The notes under the pieces are model-generated. The model did not search any database and was not told where the DNA came from. It saw only the letters and a program-made list of their open reading frames with translations. The translations under genes were made by a program, and so were the position numbers. Positions 44,361 through 54,321 of a stretch of 64,000 bases of DNA are shown here, one piece after another; the first letter of the stretch is position 1; each line of letters begins with the position of its first letter. The stretch comes from Dolichospermum planctonicum (GTDB lineage: Bacteria; Cyanobacteriota; Cyanobacteriia; Cyanobacteriales; Nostocaceae). The stretch is from the NCBI RefSeq assembly GCF_005402965.1, contig NZ_BJCF01000016.1:21244-85243 (forward strand). Direction: 5' to 3'.

Positions 44361-44924
44361 CTAATATCTTCTTTCTGTAATCACCCTTTCTAAAGGTTTA
44401 TCCCAACTATCAACCGGTAATTGAGAGACATAAGCAAAATCAAAAACCACTCCCATAGTTGGTTTCTTGTCCCAACCGGGAGAATTTAACAAGCGGTCAT
44501 AATATCCCCCACCATAACCCAAGCGGTATCCTTGGACATCACAACCCACACAGGGAACAAGAATTAAATCTACTTCTGCAATCTCTATTATTGCTGCTTC
44601 ATGGTGAGGTTCTTTGATTCCATAAGCACCAGTTTTAATGGTATCATGAGGTTGCCAAAAATGCCAAACTAGAGATTTATCAACACAACGGGGAAACCCC
44701 CAACGTTTATTAGTGTTGGTATATAGCGAGCTAATATCAGGTTCTTGACGAAAGCTGAAAAAAGCCAGAATTGTCTTTGCTTGATTAAATATAACTGAGT
44801 TTTGGATGTTGGTGGTGAGGCGATCGCTTTTTTCTCTCCATTCCAATAATGTCATAGACTGGCGTTTTTGGAGTAAAACCCGTCGCAATTCCTTTTTAGT
44901 TAGTTGTGAATTAATTGTTTGCAA
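44361..44924 (-). CDS. 5-Formyltetrahydrofolate cyclo-ligase
   Basis: A 187-residue enzyme converting 5-formyl-THF to methenyl-THF with ATP. Seen: basic N-terminal LTKKELRRVLLQKRQSM, FFSFRQEPD, and the glycine-rich ATP loop YGGGYYDRLL near residue 138. Ends GERVITER-type RVITERRY. Just downstream of its start lies the long TTTTAGA heptamer array. Single gene. Confidence 0.9.
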   Translation of the reverse strand: MQTINSQLTKKELRRVLLQKRQSMTLLEWREKSDRLTTNIQNSVIFNQAKTILAFFSFRQEPDISSLYTNTNKRWGFPRCVDKSLVWHFWQPHDTIKTGAYGIKEPHHEAAIIEIAEVDLILVPCVGCDVQGYRLGYGGGYYDRLLNSPGWDKKPTMGVVFDFAYVSQLPVDSWDKPLERVITERRY

Positions 44925-44935
44925 AGCCGATACAA

Positions 44936-45014
44936 TTTTAGATTTTAGATTTTAGATTTTAGATTTTAGATTTTAGATTTTAGATTTTAGATTTTAGATT
45001 TTAGATTTTAGATT
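44936..45014. repeat. STRR TTTTAGA array, about 11 units
   Basis: The longest near-perfect heptamer array in the window, TTTTAGA repeated without interruption, between the 5-FCL gene start and a block of hairpins. Confidence 0.95.
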
Positions 45015-45018
45015 CTCT

Positions 45019-45175
45019 CATTCCCATACAGAGTATGGGAATGAATTAAGAAGGCTCTGGCTTCTCTTGTATACTAGAGTCTGAGACTCTGGGAATGAAT
45101 TAAGAAGGCTCTAGCTTCTCTTGTATACTAGAGTCGGAGACTCTAGAAGGCATTCCCAGTCTCCGACTGGGAATG
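45019..45175. repeat. Composite repeat: two 54-base direct copies between two CATTCCCA hairpins
   Basis: Hairpin CATTCCCATAC-AGA-GTATGGGAATG (45019-45043), then direct units 45037-45090 and 45091-45144 that differ at two of 54 positions, then hairpin CATTCCCAGTC-TCC-GACTGGGAATG (45151-45175). Both hairpins have perfect 11-base stems and three-base loops. Confidence 0.9.
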
Positions 45176-45197
45176 AGGGAAAACGAGAGAAACTACT

Positions 45198-46142
45198 TTA
45201 GCCGGCGTTTTTCCGCCACCAATCAATGGTATTCTTTAAACCTGTTCTAAATTCTACCTCAGCAGTAAAACCAAAAGCCTGTTTTGCTCTTTCCGTATCC
45301 AAACAACGACGGGGTTGACCATTGGGTTTGTCGGTTTCCCAAACAATTTCCCCGTCATACTCCATTAATTCGCAAATTAAGGTAATTAGGTCTTTAATGG
45401 ATATCTCGTAACCAGTTCCTAAATTTACGGGTTCAGCATCATTATAAAACTGAGTTCCCATGACTATACCCCGTGCTGCATCTGTAGAATACAAAAATTC
45501 ACGAGTGGGAGAACCGTCACCCCAAACAGGAAGTTGTTTTTCTCCCCTGGTTTGGGCTTCTTGTACTTTGCGAATTAAAGCCGGAATCACATGAGAACTA
45601 TTGGGGTTGAAGTTGTCTTCAGGTCCGTACAAGTTTACTGGTAAGAGGTAAATACCATTAAATCCGTACTGCTGACGGTAAGATTGTAATTGTACCAACA
45701 GCGCTTTTTTGGCAATTCCATAGGGGGCGTTAGTTTCTTCTGGATAACCATTCCAGATATCATCTTCCTTAAATGGTACAGGGGTAAATTTAGGATAAGC
45801 GCAGATAGTTCCTACACAAACAAATTTTTCTGTACCTTGTTGATAAGCCGCATGGATTAACTGCGTCCCCATGATCAAGTTATCATAAAATAACTCACCG
45901 GGTTTTTCTCGATTTAAACCAATACCTCCCACATGGGCGGCTAAGTGGATGATAATATCCTGTTGGTCTACTGCTCGTTGGCAATTTTCCCAAACCCGCA
46001 GATCACAATCGTGCGATCGCGTCACGGTAATTTTATCACGATCGGCGCCATTTTCACAAAGTTGATCTATGACTTGACGACCGAGAAAACCCGCCCCACC
46101 GGTGACAAGAATCCGTTTATTTTCTAATTCTAAGGTAGTCAT
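45198..46142 (-). CDS. fcl: GDP-L-fucose synthase
   Basis: A 314-residue short-chain reductase-type epimerase-reductase making GDP-L-fucose from the product of gmd. N-terminal NAD(P) loop [10 protein letters not shown], then [10 protein letters not shown], a YxxxK-type active site, and [18 protein letters not shown] typical of the family. It starts 20 bases after gmd ends, so the two form an operon. Confidence 0.93.
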   Translation of the reverse strand: MTTLELENKRILVTGGAGFLGRQVIDQLCENGADRDKITVTRSHDCDLRVWENCQRAVDQQDIIIHLAAHVGGIGLNREKPGELFYDNLIMGTQLIHAAYQQGTEKFVCVGTICAYPKFTPVPFKEDDIWNGYPEETNAPYGIAKKALLVQLQSYRQQYGFNGIYLLPVNLYGPEDNFNPNSSHVIPALIRKVQEAQTRGEKQLPVWGDGSPTREFLYSTDAARGIVMGTQFYNDAEPVNLGTGYEISIKDLITLICELMEYDGEIVWETDKPNGQPRRCLDTERAKQAFGFTAEVEFRTGLKNTIDWWRKNAG

Positions 46143-46162
46143 CTTATTATCCTTGATACGAA

Positions 46163-47242
46163 TTAAAAGTGCAGAGATCCTAATGCTTGACGGGTAGTAG
46201 CAATATCTTCAGGGTATTTTAAGCCATTACCATTGGGAGAAGTACAACCCACAGCTTGTAAATCAGCTTCTACCATGAGAGATACAAGTTCTGGAAATGT
46301 TACCGATGGTTGCCAGCCTAATTTTTGCTGTGCTTTAGTCGGATCACCAATTAATAGATCTACTTCGGCTGGGCGTAAATAACGTTGATCAAACTCTACG
46401 TAATTCTGCCAATCTAGGTTAACATAACCAAACGCTAACTCTAGAAATTCCCGCACTGAATGGGTTTCTCCCGTAGCCACGACATAATCATCAGGCTGAT
46501 CTTGTTGCAGCATTAACCACATAGCTTTTACGTAATCTTTTGCATATCCCCAATCTCTCTTGGAGTCCAAATTACCCATAAAGATATTTTTTTGTTTACC
46601 TGCGACAATACGGGCTACGGCTCTAGTTATTTTACGGGTAACAAATGTTTCACCTCTTCTGGGAGATTCATGATTAAAAAGAATGCCATTGCAAGCAAAC
46701 AAATTATAAGATTCACGATAATTCACTGTTTGCCAATGGGCGTACACTTTAGCACAAGCGTAGGGACTGCGGGGATAAAAAGGTGTAGTTTCACTTTGGG
46801 GGACTGCTTGCACTAAACCATACATCTCGGAAGAACCGGCTTGATAGAAACGTAATTCAATCCCGGTACGTTTTTGGTAATCACGGATAGCTTCTAATAA
46901 GCGTAATGTACCCATGCCTACAGAGTCCACTGTATATTCAGGCGAATCAAAACTAACTCTAACGTGAGATTGGGCTCCTAAGTTATAAATTTCTACAGGT
47001 TTGACTTCTTCTAAAATCCGTCGTAGTGTTGTCCCGTCTGTCAAGTCGCCATAATGTAGAAATAACCGTACCCCTTGGGTATGGGGATCTTCGTACATAT
47101 GATCAATGCGGTCTGTGTTAAAAGTAGAAGTACGGCGAATAATCCCGTGGACTTCATAACCCTTTTCTAACAAAAGCTCAGTTAAATAAGAACCATCTTG
47201 TCCAGTTATACCAGTAATTAAAGCCCGTTTTGGTTGTGTCAT
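46163..47242 (-). CDS. gmd: GDP-mannose 4,6-dehydratase
   Basis: A 359-residue NADP-dependent dehydratase, first step from GDP-mannose to GDP-fucose. Seen: [28 protein letters not shown], active-site [27 protein letters not shown] and [10 protein letters not shown]. Followed on the same transcript by the fucose synthase. Confidence 0.95.
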   Translation of the reverse strand: MTQPKRALITGITGQDGSYLTELLLEKGYEVHGIIRRTSTFNTDRIDHMYEDPHTQGVRLFLHYGDLTDGTTLRRILEEVKPVEIYNLGAQSHVRVSFDSPEYTVDSVGMGTLRLLEAIRDYQKRTGIELRFYQAGSSEMYGLVQAVPQSETTPFYPRSPYACAKVYAHWQTVNYRESYNLFACNGILFNHESPRRGETFVTRKITRAVARIVAGKQKNIFMGNLDSKRDWGYAKDYVKAMWLMLQQDQPDDYVVATGETHSVREFLELAFGYVNLDWQNYVEFDQRYLRPAEVDLLIGDPTKAQQKLGWQPSVTFPELVSLMVEADLQAVGCTSPNGNGLKYPEDIATTRQALGSLHF

Positions 47243-47766
47243 GATAATGCCTCATAGTTTCTAGTTGAATCACGACAAAAAATCTGATTCCAACTAGTAT
47301 TTAAGTAGAAAACCCATTCAATAGTAAACTTACAAGTAAGTTGCTATCAAAAGCTAACCGTGAATAAATATACTTGATCAAGAACACTTTGACAAGTAAT
47401 TAATTCAGATACTTCAAGCCCGGACATATAATGATATACCCTGACATAGCCTACTAGAAACCAAAGTTCCTAACTCGGCAAGATATTGCAATGCTTTGAG
47501 GAATATCCCCAAAGCGCAGTCAATACAGTCATAGTCATCGTCAATGATAGTTGAAAAACTGTAAGTAGTGTAGTCCTTGCATACTCTAGCTATATTTGCC
47601 AAATCATTAGTCAATATCCTTGGATTCTATGTATTAATTGCAATCAGTAACTAAAATTTGTTTAGTCCTGTCTATTGTAGCGGACAAATAAAACTTATAA
47701 TTTCATCATCAAAAATAGTTTTTTGGGGCAATATCATGCCCCACCACAGCAAATACGCGTAATTAC
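47243..47766. other. Intergenic region between gmd and the sugar transferase
   Basis: About 520 bases. Has a hairpin TGGGGCA...TGCCCCA (47724-47743) just before the sugar transferase stop. A 66-residue open stretch on the minus strand (TTG start) is unconvincing. Probably the gmd promoter region. Confidence 0.45.
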
Positions 47767-48528
47767 TTAGTAAGCCCCTTTATTTTTGGGCATAATCACA
47801 ACATTAACTGTTTTCAGGATAATCCACAAATCTAGCCAAAAGCTCCTAAAATTGACATAGTGGAGGTCTATTTGTACCCGTCGAGGATAAGGAATATCAT
47901 TACGTCCAGATACTTGCCACAAACCCGTAATTCCGGGACGAATTGTTAAAACATGACCGATATAATCACCATATTTCGGTAATTCTTCCTCTACTAAAGG
48001 ACGTGGACCAACTACGCTCATGTCCCCTTTGAGAACATTCCAAAATTGGGGAAACTCATCTAAGCTGGTAATTCGCAAAAAGTGACCAATTTTAGTGATT
48101 CTCGGGTCTGTTTTCAGCTTAAAATTGCTTTCAAATTCCTCTCGCAGCTCGGGTGATATGGCCATCATTTCGACGAGCATTTCGTCAGCATTATTAACCA
48201 TAGTGCGAAATTTAATACAATTAAAGCTTCGGTAATTTTTGCCTACTCGTTGTTGAACATAAAAAACTGGACCTTTTGAGCTTAGGGCTATCAACAAGGA
48301 CAATATTATGTAGATGGGAGAAAACAAAATCAACACTGATAGTGAAAAAACTATATCAAACAGTCGCTTTAAAAACTCTCCGTATAAACCCTGAAAAGAT
48401 AAACCTCTGGATTTCACCTTTAGCTGTTTAACTTTTTGACCACGTTTTGATAAAACAGCCATAGATGTACTGTTATCTTTTCGTGGGTATCGTTTGCCGG
48501 AGAGGAGTGAACTCTGGGCAGTCATCAT
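47767..48528 (-). CDS. Sugar-phosphate transferase initiating polysaccharide synthesis (bacterial sugar transferase)
   Basis: A 253-residue membrane enzyme that places the first sugar phosphate on undecaprenyl phosphate. One hydrophobic anchor (IVFSLSVLILFSPIYIILSLL, ~residues 58-80), then KGPVFYVQQRVGKNYRSFNC, KFRTM, TSLDEFPQFWNVLKGDMSVV, VGPRP and LTIRPGITGLWQVSGR. Donor sugar cannot be read. It follows the GT4 gene by ~110 bases. With fcl and gmd it suggests exopolysaccharide or heterocyst/sheath glycan synthesis. Confidence 0.9.
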   Translation of the reverse strand: MMTAQSSLLSGKRYPRKDNSTSMAVLSKRGQKVKQLKVKSRGLSFQGLYGEFLKRLFDIVFSLSVLILFSPIYIILSLLIALSSKGPVFYVQQRVGKNYRSFNCIKFRTMVNNADEMLVEMMAISPELREEFESNFKLKTDPRITKIGHFLRITSLDEFPQFWNVLKGDMSVVGPRPLVEEELPKYGDYIGHVLTIRPGITGLWQVSGRNDIPYPRRVQIDLHYVNFRSFWLDLWIILKTVNVVIMPKNKGAY

Positions 48529-48638
48529 ACTCCTTTATAATCCACACCACACATAGTCCCGATCTTAAGGCTAAAAGGTAGTGATTTTTGGGAAAAATTT
48601 GCTATCTTCCTAGAAAACAAATACAAAAAGGCTAGTGT

Positions 48639-49781
48639 TTACTTTTGGTAAACTCTTTTTTCACGACATTCATTAACAAAACCCAGATAACGTTCTGCAA
48701 AAACCTGGCGAGAAAATTGATTAGCGTGTTTTTGTATATACTCATAATTATACAAATGTTGATGATCTACAAATTCGGCTACGGCATCTACTAAAGCTCC
48801 TACTGTTTGCATTTTGAACAATATACCAGTTCCTGTGTCAGGATGAGTGCGAATATCTCTAACTGTTTCTAGCGCACCACCGGTGCCATAAGCAATTACG
48901 GGAGTTCCACAAGCCTGGGCTTCAACTAGGGCTATACCAAAGTCCTCGCAAGCTGCATAGACAAAAGCCTTGGCACGTGCCATGTATTTTTTGACGATAT
49001 GATCAGGTTGCCATCCTAAAATTTGGATATGTGGTTGGGCTATTTCTCGCAGCTTGTCCATTTCTGGACCTGTACCAATAACTACCAAGGGTTTTCTTAG
49101 GCAATTAAAAGCCTGAATAATCAAGGAAACTTGTTTATAACTCACTAATCGAGAGACTATTAAGTAAAAATCTTCTTTTTCTGGAGAAAATAAACATTCG
49201 TCAATATTCACTGGTGGATAGATAACGGTTGCTTCCCGACGATAACAACGCCAAATCCTTCTAGCTGTGTGTTGGGAGTTAGCAATGAAATAATCAACCC
49301 GGTTGGCACTAATTACGTCCCATTGCCGCAAATGATGTAGAATGTAGCGTGTTATCCAGCCTATAGCTCCTTGACCTAATTTGCTTTGCTTGAGATAATC
49401 AAATGTTAAATCCCAAGCATAACGCATAGGGGTATGGCAATAACAGATATGCAATTGATTAGGCGTGGTTAATACTCCTTTAGCTACCGCATGAGATGAA
49501 GATAATATAACTTCATATTCTCGTAAATCCAATTGTTCAATGGCCAAGGGCAGTAAAGGTAAGTATTTTTGCACACCTTGACGCGCTTGGGGAAATTTTT
49601 GTAAAAACGTTGTGCCAATTTGACGTTTGTACAAATAACTTTCAGGATTATTGGATTCAAAATCAATCAGGGCATACAAATCAGCATGAATATGCTTTAA
49701 TATTTCCCGGACTACCAATTCTGAACCACCCGTAGCTTGAGGGGTTAACCACTCATGAACCAAAGCATATTCTAAAAACAC
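48639..49781 (-). CDS. Glycosyltransferase family 4
   Basis: A 380-residue GT-B enzyme. N-terminal HEWLTPQATGGSELVVREIL, donor-binding region YAACEDFGIALVEAQACGTP (E-x7-E motif) and YGTGGALETVRD. Retaining glycosyltransferase acting on a nucleotide sugar; acceptor unknown. Upstream partner of the sugar-phosphate transferase. Confidence 0.88.
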   Translation of the reverse strand: MFLEYALVHEWLTPQATGGSELVVREILKHIHADLYALIDFESNNPESYLYKRQIGTTFLQKFPQARQGVQKYLPLLPLAIEQLDLREYEVILSSSHAVAKGVLTTPNQLHICYCHTPMRYAWDLTFDYLKQSKLGQGAIGWITRYILHHLRQWDVISANRVDYFIANSQHTARRIWRCYRREATVIYPPVNIDECLFSPEKEDFYLIVSRLVSYKQVSLIIQAFNCLRKPLVVIGTGPEMDKLREIAQPHIQILGWQPDHIVKKYMARAKAFVYAACEDFGIALVEAQACGTPVIAYGTGGALETVRDIRTHPDTGTGILFKMQTVGALVDAVAEFVDHQHLYNYEYIQKHANQFSRQVFAERYLGFVNECREKRVYQK

Positions 49782-50049
49782 AGCTAAATTGAATGGGTAG
49801 GAAGTAATTAGTCTAATTTTATCAGGTGATATTCCACACTACTGATTTTTCCTGGGACTTACTCACGATGTTACCAAAAAGAATATTATAAGTCTTATTT
49901 CTTCAGCAGTGGGAAAATCTCCAGATTACATGAGAGGTACAATTCTAGCAAAAGATGTTCCAGAATGATACTACAACCTGATAACCTCAAAGATAAGCAA
50001 AGATCAGGGTGACGCAGACCACTTTTGGTTATTTAGGAGTTAGGAAGTT

Positions 50050-50982
50050 ATGCGAATTTTGGTTATTGGTGGAACTCGGTTCATTGGTGTGTATTTGACT
50101 CAATTACTGCTAAAGGCCGGACATGAGGTGGTTTTGTTTAATCGTGGTAATCATCCCACACCTTCAGGAGTAGGACAAATTATAGGCGACCGCACGGACC
50201 CAAATCAACTTCAAGAAAAGTTAGCACAAGAAACCTTTGATGTCGTTTTTGACAATAATGGCAGAGAACTCGCGGATACCCAACCCCTGGCAGAAATCTA
50301 TCAAGGACGGGTAAAACACTTTGTTTACATGAGTTCAGCAGGGGTGTACCTCAAATCTGACCAAATGCCCCATTTGGAAGGTGATACAGTAGATCCTAAA
50401 AGTCGTCACAAGGGTAAACATGAAACGGAAGCTTACCTCAAACAATTAGGAATCCCCTTTACTTCCATTCGTCCTACTTATATCTACGGTCCCCAAAATT
50501 ATAATCCTTTGGAAAGTTGGTTTTTTGATAGAATTGCTCGTAATCGTCCCATTCCTATCCCTGGTAATGGTATGCACTTGACTCAGCTAGGCCATGTATT
50601 AGACTTAGCACAAGCGATGATACAAGTAATTGGCAACGAAAAAGCAATTGGGCAGATTTATAATATTTCAGGCGATCGCTTTGTCACCTTTGACGGTTTA
50701 GCTCGTGCTTGTGCTGTGGCTGCTGGTAAATCTGCCGATGATGTTAAAATCGTCCATTATGATCCTAAAAAGTTTGATTTCGGTAAACGCAAATCCTTTC
50801 CTATGCGGGTACAGCACTTCTTCGCATCAATAAATAAAGCACAAATAGAATTAAATTGGCAACCTAAATATGATTTAATTTCTGGTTTAAAAGATTCTTG
50901 GGAAAATGATTATTTAATCAGTGGACAAGATAAATTAGAAGTTGATTTTTCTGTAGATGATGAAATTTTGATCGCTGGGTAA
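50050..50982 (+). CDS. NAD-dependent epimerase-like protein, CSP41b type
   Basis: A 310-residue extended short-chain dehydrogenase: Rossmann loop MRILVIGGTRFIGVYL, YMSSAGVYLKSDQMPH, and HKGKHETEAYLKQLGIPFTS. It resembles the chloroplast RNA-binding protein CSP41b and its cyanobacterial relatives; the active-site YxxxK is replaced (KGKHETEAY). The C-terminal codons and stop (AGG-type GCTGGGTAA) lie at the edge of a GGGTAAT array. Confidence 0.75.
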   Translation: MRILVIGGTRFIGVYLTQLLLKAGHEVVLFNRGNHPTPSGVGQIIGDRTDPNQLQEKLAQETFDVVFDNNGRELADTQPLAEIYQGRVKHFVYMSSAGVYLKSDQMPHLEGDTVDPKSRHKGKHETEAYLKQLGIPFTSIRPTYIYGPQNYNPLESWFFDRIARNRPIPIPGNGMHLTQLGHVLDLAQAMIQVIGNEKAIGQIYNISGDRFVTFDGLARACAVAAGKSADDVKIVHYDPKKFDFGKRKSFPMRVQHFFASINKAQIELNWQPKYDLISGLKDSWENDYLISGQDKLEVDFSVDDEILIAG

Positions 50983-51016
50983 TGGGTAATGGGTAATGGG
51001 TAATTAGTAATTACCC
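50983..51016. repeat. STRR TGGGTAA array overlapping a gene end
   Basis: TGGGTAA heptamers beginning immediately at, or inside, the stop of the epimerase-like gene and continuing as TTACCCA-type reverse units. Confidence 0.85.
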
Positions 51017-51078
51017 ATTACAACTCATGTCAGCGTTGACCTAATTTATATAATGCAGCAGGAACGATAGCTAATTTA

Positions 51079-51321
51079 CTATCTTTCCATTTTTGCATGG
51101 TTAGTAGTCATTGTGTTACGTATAAAACCAAAAAAATCACCTTTGACAGTAGAAGATTGAGAATGTTCACTATGCTCCCGCATTTCTGCTTCTAACTGAC
51201 GCAATAGGTTTTCATTTTTCTGGTTTTTAGCTGCTTGTAAGCGATGTTCTAGTGTTTTTCGCATATTCTCTTTATGCGTTTTTAAAGTCTCTTTAGCTAA
51301 TTCTATCCTGCTTGTATTCAT
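51079..51321 (-). CDS. Small helical protein, PirA-like (PII-interacting arginine-synthesis regulator)
   Basis: An 80-residue charged protein, MNTSRIELAKETLKTHKENM then RKTLEHRLQAAKNQKNENLL and RQLEAEM, a long amphipathic helix. It recalls the small cyanobacterial PirA proteins, which bind PII and relieve its control of arginine synthesis. Compared with the ~50-60 residues I remember for PirA, it has an extra ~30-residue tail (HSEHSQSSTVKGDFFGFI). Assignment is by recall of the sequence pattern only. Confidence 0.5.
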   Translation of the reverse strand: MNTSRIELAKETLKTHKENMRKTLEHRLQAAKNQKNENLLRQLEAEMREHSEHSQSSTVKGDFFGFIRNTMTTNHAKMER

Positions 51322-51506
51322 ATTTAGGCTTCCAAGAAAGAACTCAAGTTAAGACAAAACCCACTACTTGATGGTTGTTTTGTAGTTGGCAATTGCAGTA
51401 ATAAACAATTTCATTTTTATAATCTGTGATTTTGACAACAAATTCAAGTTACTATTGCAGTAATAGCATTATTATCTTGCATTTATCGCAAAAATAGCTG
51501 AAAACC

Positions 51507-52865
51507 CTATCTAATTTGAGTTGACACCGTTAAAACCTGTGGTGGAGAAGCATCTGGTGGATAAAGAAAGTCTAATTGTACTAAAGAGGTATTTTTTGGT
51601 TTAATATTCAATACTACTAATGGTTGTCCCATTTCACCACGCCTTTGAACCAAATGTACAAACTTATTTTTCCATTGTCCCTGTTCTTGATAACGTAAAC
51701 GCACCGTTCCTCTAAAAAAGACTTGACGCGCAGGTGGTTGAAGAAAGCGGATTCCTGATTTACTTAACTCATTCTCTTTGAGTGGAGTTTGAATTGCCAC
51801 ATTTACAGTTTGTTCATTTTCAGTATTGTTGTATAAAGGCAACTTCAGACTATATTGAACACCATAATTACCATGAGCATAATAGGCCGTATCAGGATAA
51901 CGGACTAACATAGGTGCAGTTTGAATTTGATTTGTGCCTAAAGTTCCACCATGCAAGGTACTCAACCCGTAGGAAAACCCTGTACCAGGTTGAGGAATAG
52001 TTAAATACTTACTTTTAGGTTGATCTACCACATAAGCCCGCCATTGAGAACCCTTTGATACTCCGGCTACACGTCCGTAAATTCCCGGTTTATTATTTCC
52101 TGTGATAGGAGTGGGGATTTTATCTCTAGGAGTGGATAATTCAGCATTATCTAATAAATTTTGCCATTCTGCTAAATTAGGCGTACGTTCACTACCATCA
52201 GTATTTTTCTGGGCAAACATCGCCAAACTAGCAACGTAAATATTACCATTACTTCGTAATCGCAGATATGTAGAACGACCATTTAAAGGCGGTATTAACC
52301 CTTGGACAGGAATTGGTAAATTTAATAACATCTGGCTTTGACCGGGGGGAATGACAATTTGCGGGGGAAAAATATCTTGTCTTCTACCCCTCAAAATATC
52401 GGACATAACGCGACTACCTGGACCTGCAAACACTGTTCCCAAGTCATTGGCAATTAAAGATGGTAATTCCTGAAATGGGGCATCTGGTTGACTTAAATAA
52501 CTAGCGGCTTGTAATATATTTACTGTCACTGGTTGAGAACCAGGGTTATGTAAAATAATACCCAAGTAAAGAGAAGGTAAATTTTCTAGTAATTCAGTTT
52601 TAGTCACATGATGGGCAAAAATATCAAATTGGCCACGGAAGGGAAAATTTAAATGGGCTGATGTAACTTTTTTTCCTGCTGCTGGAAAAGTAGAAAGTAA
52701 AATTCCTTCCTTTAATACCAATTCTGGACTATTGCTATTAAATACTGGTACTGAATCTAATTGTCCTGGCAAAGGGCGTACTGATTGTACTTGCAATATT
52801 TCCTCTGGTGGGGTCACCAAGTTCGCTTGTGCAAGAGCCAAAGAAAGTAATAGTGGCAACATCAT
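51507..52865 (-). CDS. DUF3370-domain secreted protein
   Basis: A 452-residue protein with a hydrophobic leader (MMLPLLLSLALAQA) and a mature part rich in beta structure (FPFRGQFDIFAHHVTK, GRVAGVSKGSQWRAYVVDQP), matching the cyanobacterial DUF3370 family. It is probably periplasmic or outer-membrane associated. The frame stays open upstream with a basic stretch (VLKKLLS) but no ATG, GTG or TTG start; the normal signal-peptide charge is missing if ATG at 52865 is used. Function unknown. Confidence 0.75.
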   Translation of the reverse strand: MMLPLLLSLALAQANLVTPPEEILQVQSVRPLPGQLDSVPVFNSNSPELVLKEGILLSTFPAAGKKVTSAHLNFPFRGQFDIFAHHVTKTELLENLPSLYLGIILHNPGSQPVTVNILQAASYLSQPDAPFQELPSLIANDLGTVFAGPGSRVMSDILRGRRQDIFPPQIVIPPGQSQMLLNLPIPVQGLIPPLNGRSTYLRLRSNGNIYVASLAMFAQKNTDGSERTPNLAEWQNLLDNAELSTPRDKIPTPITGNNKPGIYGRVAGVSKGSQWRAYVVDQPKSKYLTIPQPGTGFSYGLSTLHGGTLGTNQIQTAPMLVRYPDTAYYAHGNYGVQYSLKLPLYNNTENEQTVNVAIQTPLKENELSKSGIRFLQPPARQVFFRGTVRLRYQEQGQWKNKFVHLVQRRGEMGQPLVVLNIKPKNTSLVQLDFLYPPDASPPQVLTVSTQIR

Positions 52866-52900
52866 ACTCAGTAATTTTTTTAAAACAGACGTTAATATTT

Positions 52901-53353
52901 CTAAAGAAGTGCCAAGTTGTTAATGATCAAAACAAAATCGGCAACAATCCGAATCAAATTTTCTTCATTTAACATGGGTACATAAACAAAAATGCACTTA
53001 ATTGACGGTTGAAACTGGGGTAAATAGTCTAAGATTGAATAATAAACTCCCTCACAGACACACTTACCACAATCATAGCTAACCTCAACTGCTGCTGTTG
53101 ACACTAATAATTTTTCCAGATCAACAGTGGTTCGCAAAATATTTTCGCTAGAATTTATAGACTCTAAAGGTAAGATACTTGTACTACAGACCAGGAGTTC
53201 TATACTTAATTGTGAAGGACTTGCAGCCATGGCACAATAGATAATATAGTCAAGCTGAATGTCATTAATTTTGGCAATGACGGGAGAACTGGCCAGTTGT
53301 ACATCTACAGGTAGACGGTGCAAGAAATTTAAATCATGGGAGAGTGAAGCCAT
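52901..53353 (-). CDS. Conserved hypothetical protein
   Basis: About 150 residues from the ATG at 53353; the earlier TTG is less likely. Contains INDIQLDYIIYCAMAAS and several cysteines (YDCGKCVCEGVY). No family, membrane segment or signal recognised. It lies 35 bases upstream of the DUF3370 gene on the same strand, suggesting shared transcription. Confidence 0.55.
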   Translation of the reverse strand: MASLSHDLNFLHRLPVDVQLASSPVIAKINDIQLDYIIYCAMAASPSQLSIELLVCSTSILPLESINSSENILRTTVDLEKLLVSTAAVEVSYDCGKCVCEGVYYSILDYLPQFQPSIKCIFVYVPMLNEENLIRIVADFVLIINNLALL

Positions 53354-53514
53354 TTTGGCTAGTGCGAGTAACAAGTCATTGGCTTTTGACTCTTGTTGAC
53401 TTAGCTAAATCTCAAAAGAAGTTAATAGTATTTTTTTTCTGCATAAGAAATATTATTTAGAATTAGAATAATTAAATAAATGCCCTTCCTCATAAATTTA
53501 CAAGGAGCAGCTAA

Positions 53515-54150
53515 ATGCCAGTGATTGCAGTTGTTGATTACGATATGGGAAATTTGCACTCTGTCTGCAAAGGATTAGAAAAAGCTGGTGCAACTCCTCA
53601 AGTTACCTATTGTTCTCAAGAGTTGGCGAAAGCAGATGCTATAGTTTTACCAGGCGTGGGAGCATTTGATCCAGCGGTACAACATTTGCGATCGCGTGGT
53701 TTGGAAAAACCTATTAAAGATGCTATCGCTTCTGGTAAACCGTTTTTGGGTATTTGTCTAGGATTACAAATTTTGTTTGAATCCAGCGCCGAAGGGACGT
53801 TACCAGGACTAGGAATTGTTCCCGGAAAAGTCCGCCGTTTTCGTTCTGAACCGGGAATGACAATTCCCCACATGGGTTGGAATCAACTCCAACTCAAGCA
53901 ACCAAAAAATCTTTTATGGGAACATTTACCCGCCGATCCTTGGGTTTATTTTGTTCATTCTTACTATGTTGAACCTACAAATACCCAAGTCCGCGCGGCT
54001 ACTGTTACCCATGGAAATCAAACCTTTACGGCCGCGATCGCTCATGAAAATCTTATGGCCGTGCAATTCCATCCCGAAAAATCATCAAATGTCGGCTTGC
54101 AAATATTATCTAATTTTGTGGCTCAAGTCCGTGAAAAACTTTTTGCTTAA
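53515..54150 (+). CDS. hisH: Imidazole glycerol phosphate synthase glutaminase subunit
   Basis: A 211-residue class I glutamine amidotransferase supplying ammonia to HisF in histidine synthesis. Catalytic Cys81 in FLGICLGLQ; His and Glu in VQFHPEKSS complete the triad. Preceded by AGGAG-type ACAAGGAG about seven bases before the ATG. HisF is not adjacent. Confidence 0.95.
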   Translation: MPVIAVVDYDMGNLHSVCKGLEKAGATPQVTYCSQELAKADAIVLPGVGAFDPAVQHLRSRGLEKPIKDAIASGKPFLGICLGLQILFESSAEGTLPGLGIVPGKVRRFRSEPGMTIPHMGWNQLQLKQPKNLLWEHLPADPWVYFVHSYYVEPTNTQVRAATVTHGNQTFTAAIAHENLMAVQFHPEKSSNVGLQILSNFVAQVREKLFA

Positions 54151-54274
54151 CAAAAGTTGGCAATATTTTCGGTTGTTAAACTCTGATAGTATGATCTGCT
54201 ACTAGCTATAAGTTCAAGATTAATGACAAATAAGCCGTTGATGATCAAAACCCTCGGATTTATTCCCGGAATCA

Positions 54275-54305
54275 ATCCAAAATCCAAAATCCAAAATCCA
54301 AAATC
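54275..54305 (+). repeat. STRR ATCCAAA array
   Basis: About four ATCCAAA heptamers just ahead of rsmD; complementary to the GGATTTT array after pyrD. Confidence 0.85.
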
Positions 54306-54321
54306 GGATTACCAATAACTA

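Noticed and set aside
45037..45144. Two 54-base direct repeats as a possible CRISPR
   Set aside because: Only two units, joined without spacers, no cas genes.
47414..47614. 66-residue minus-strand frame in the gmd upstream gap
   Set aside because: TTG start, no ribosome-binding site and no recognisable motif; cysteine-rich composition probably chance.
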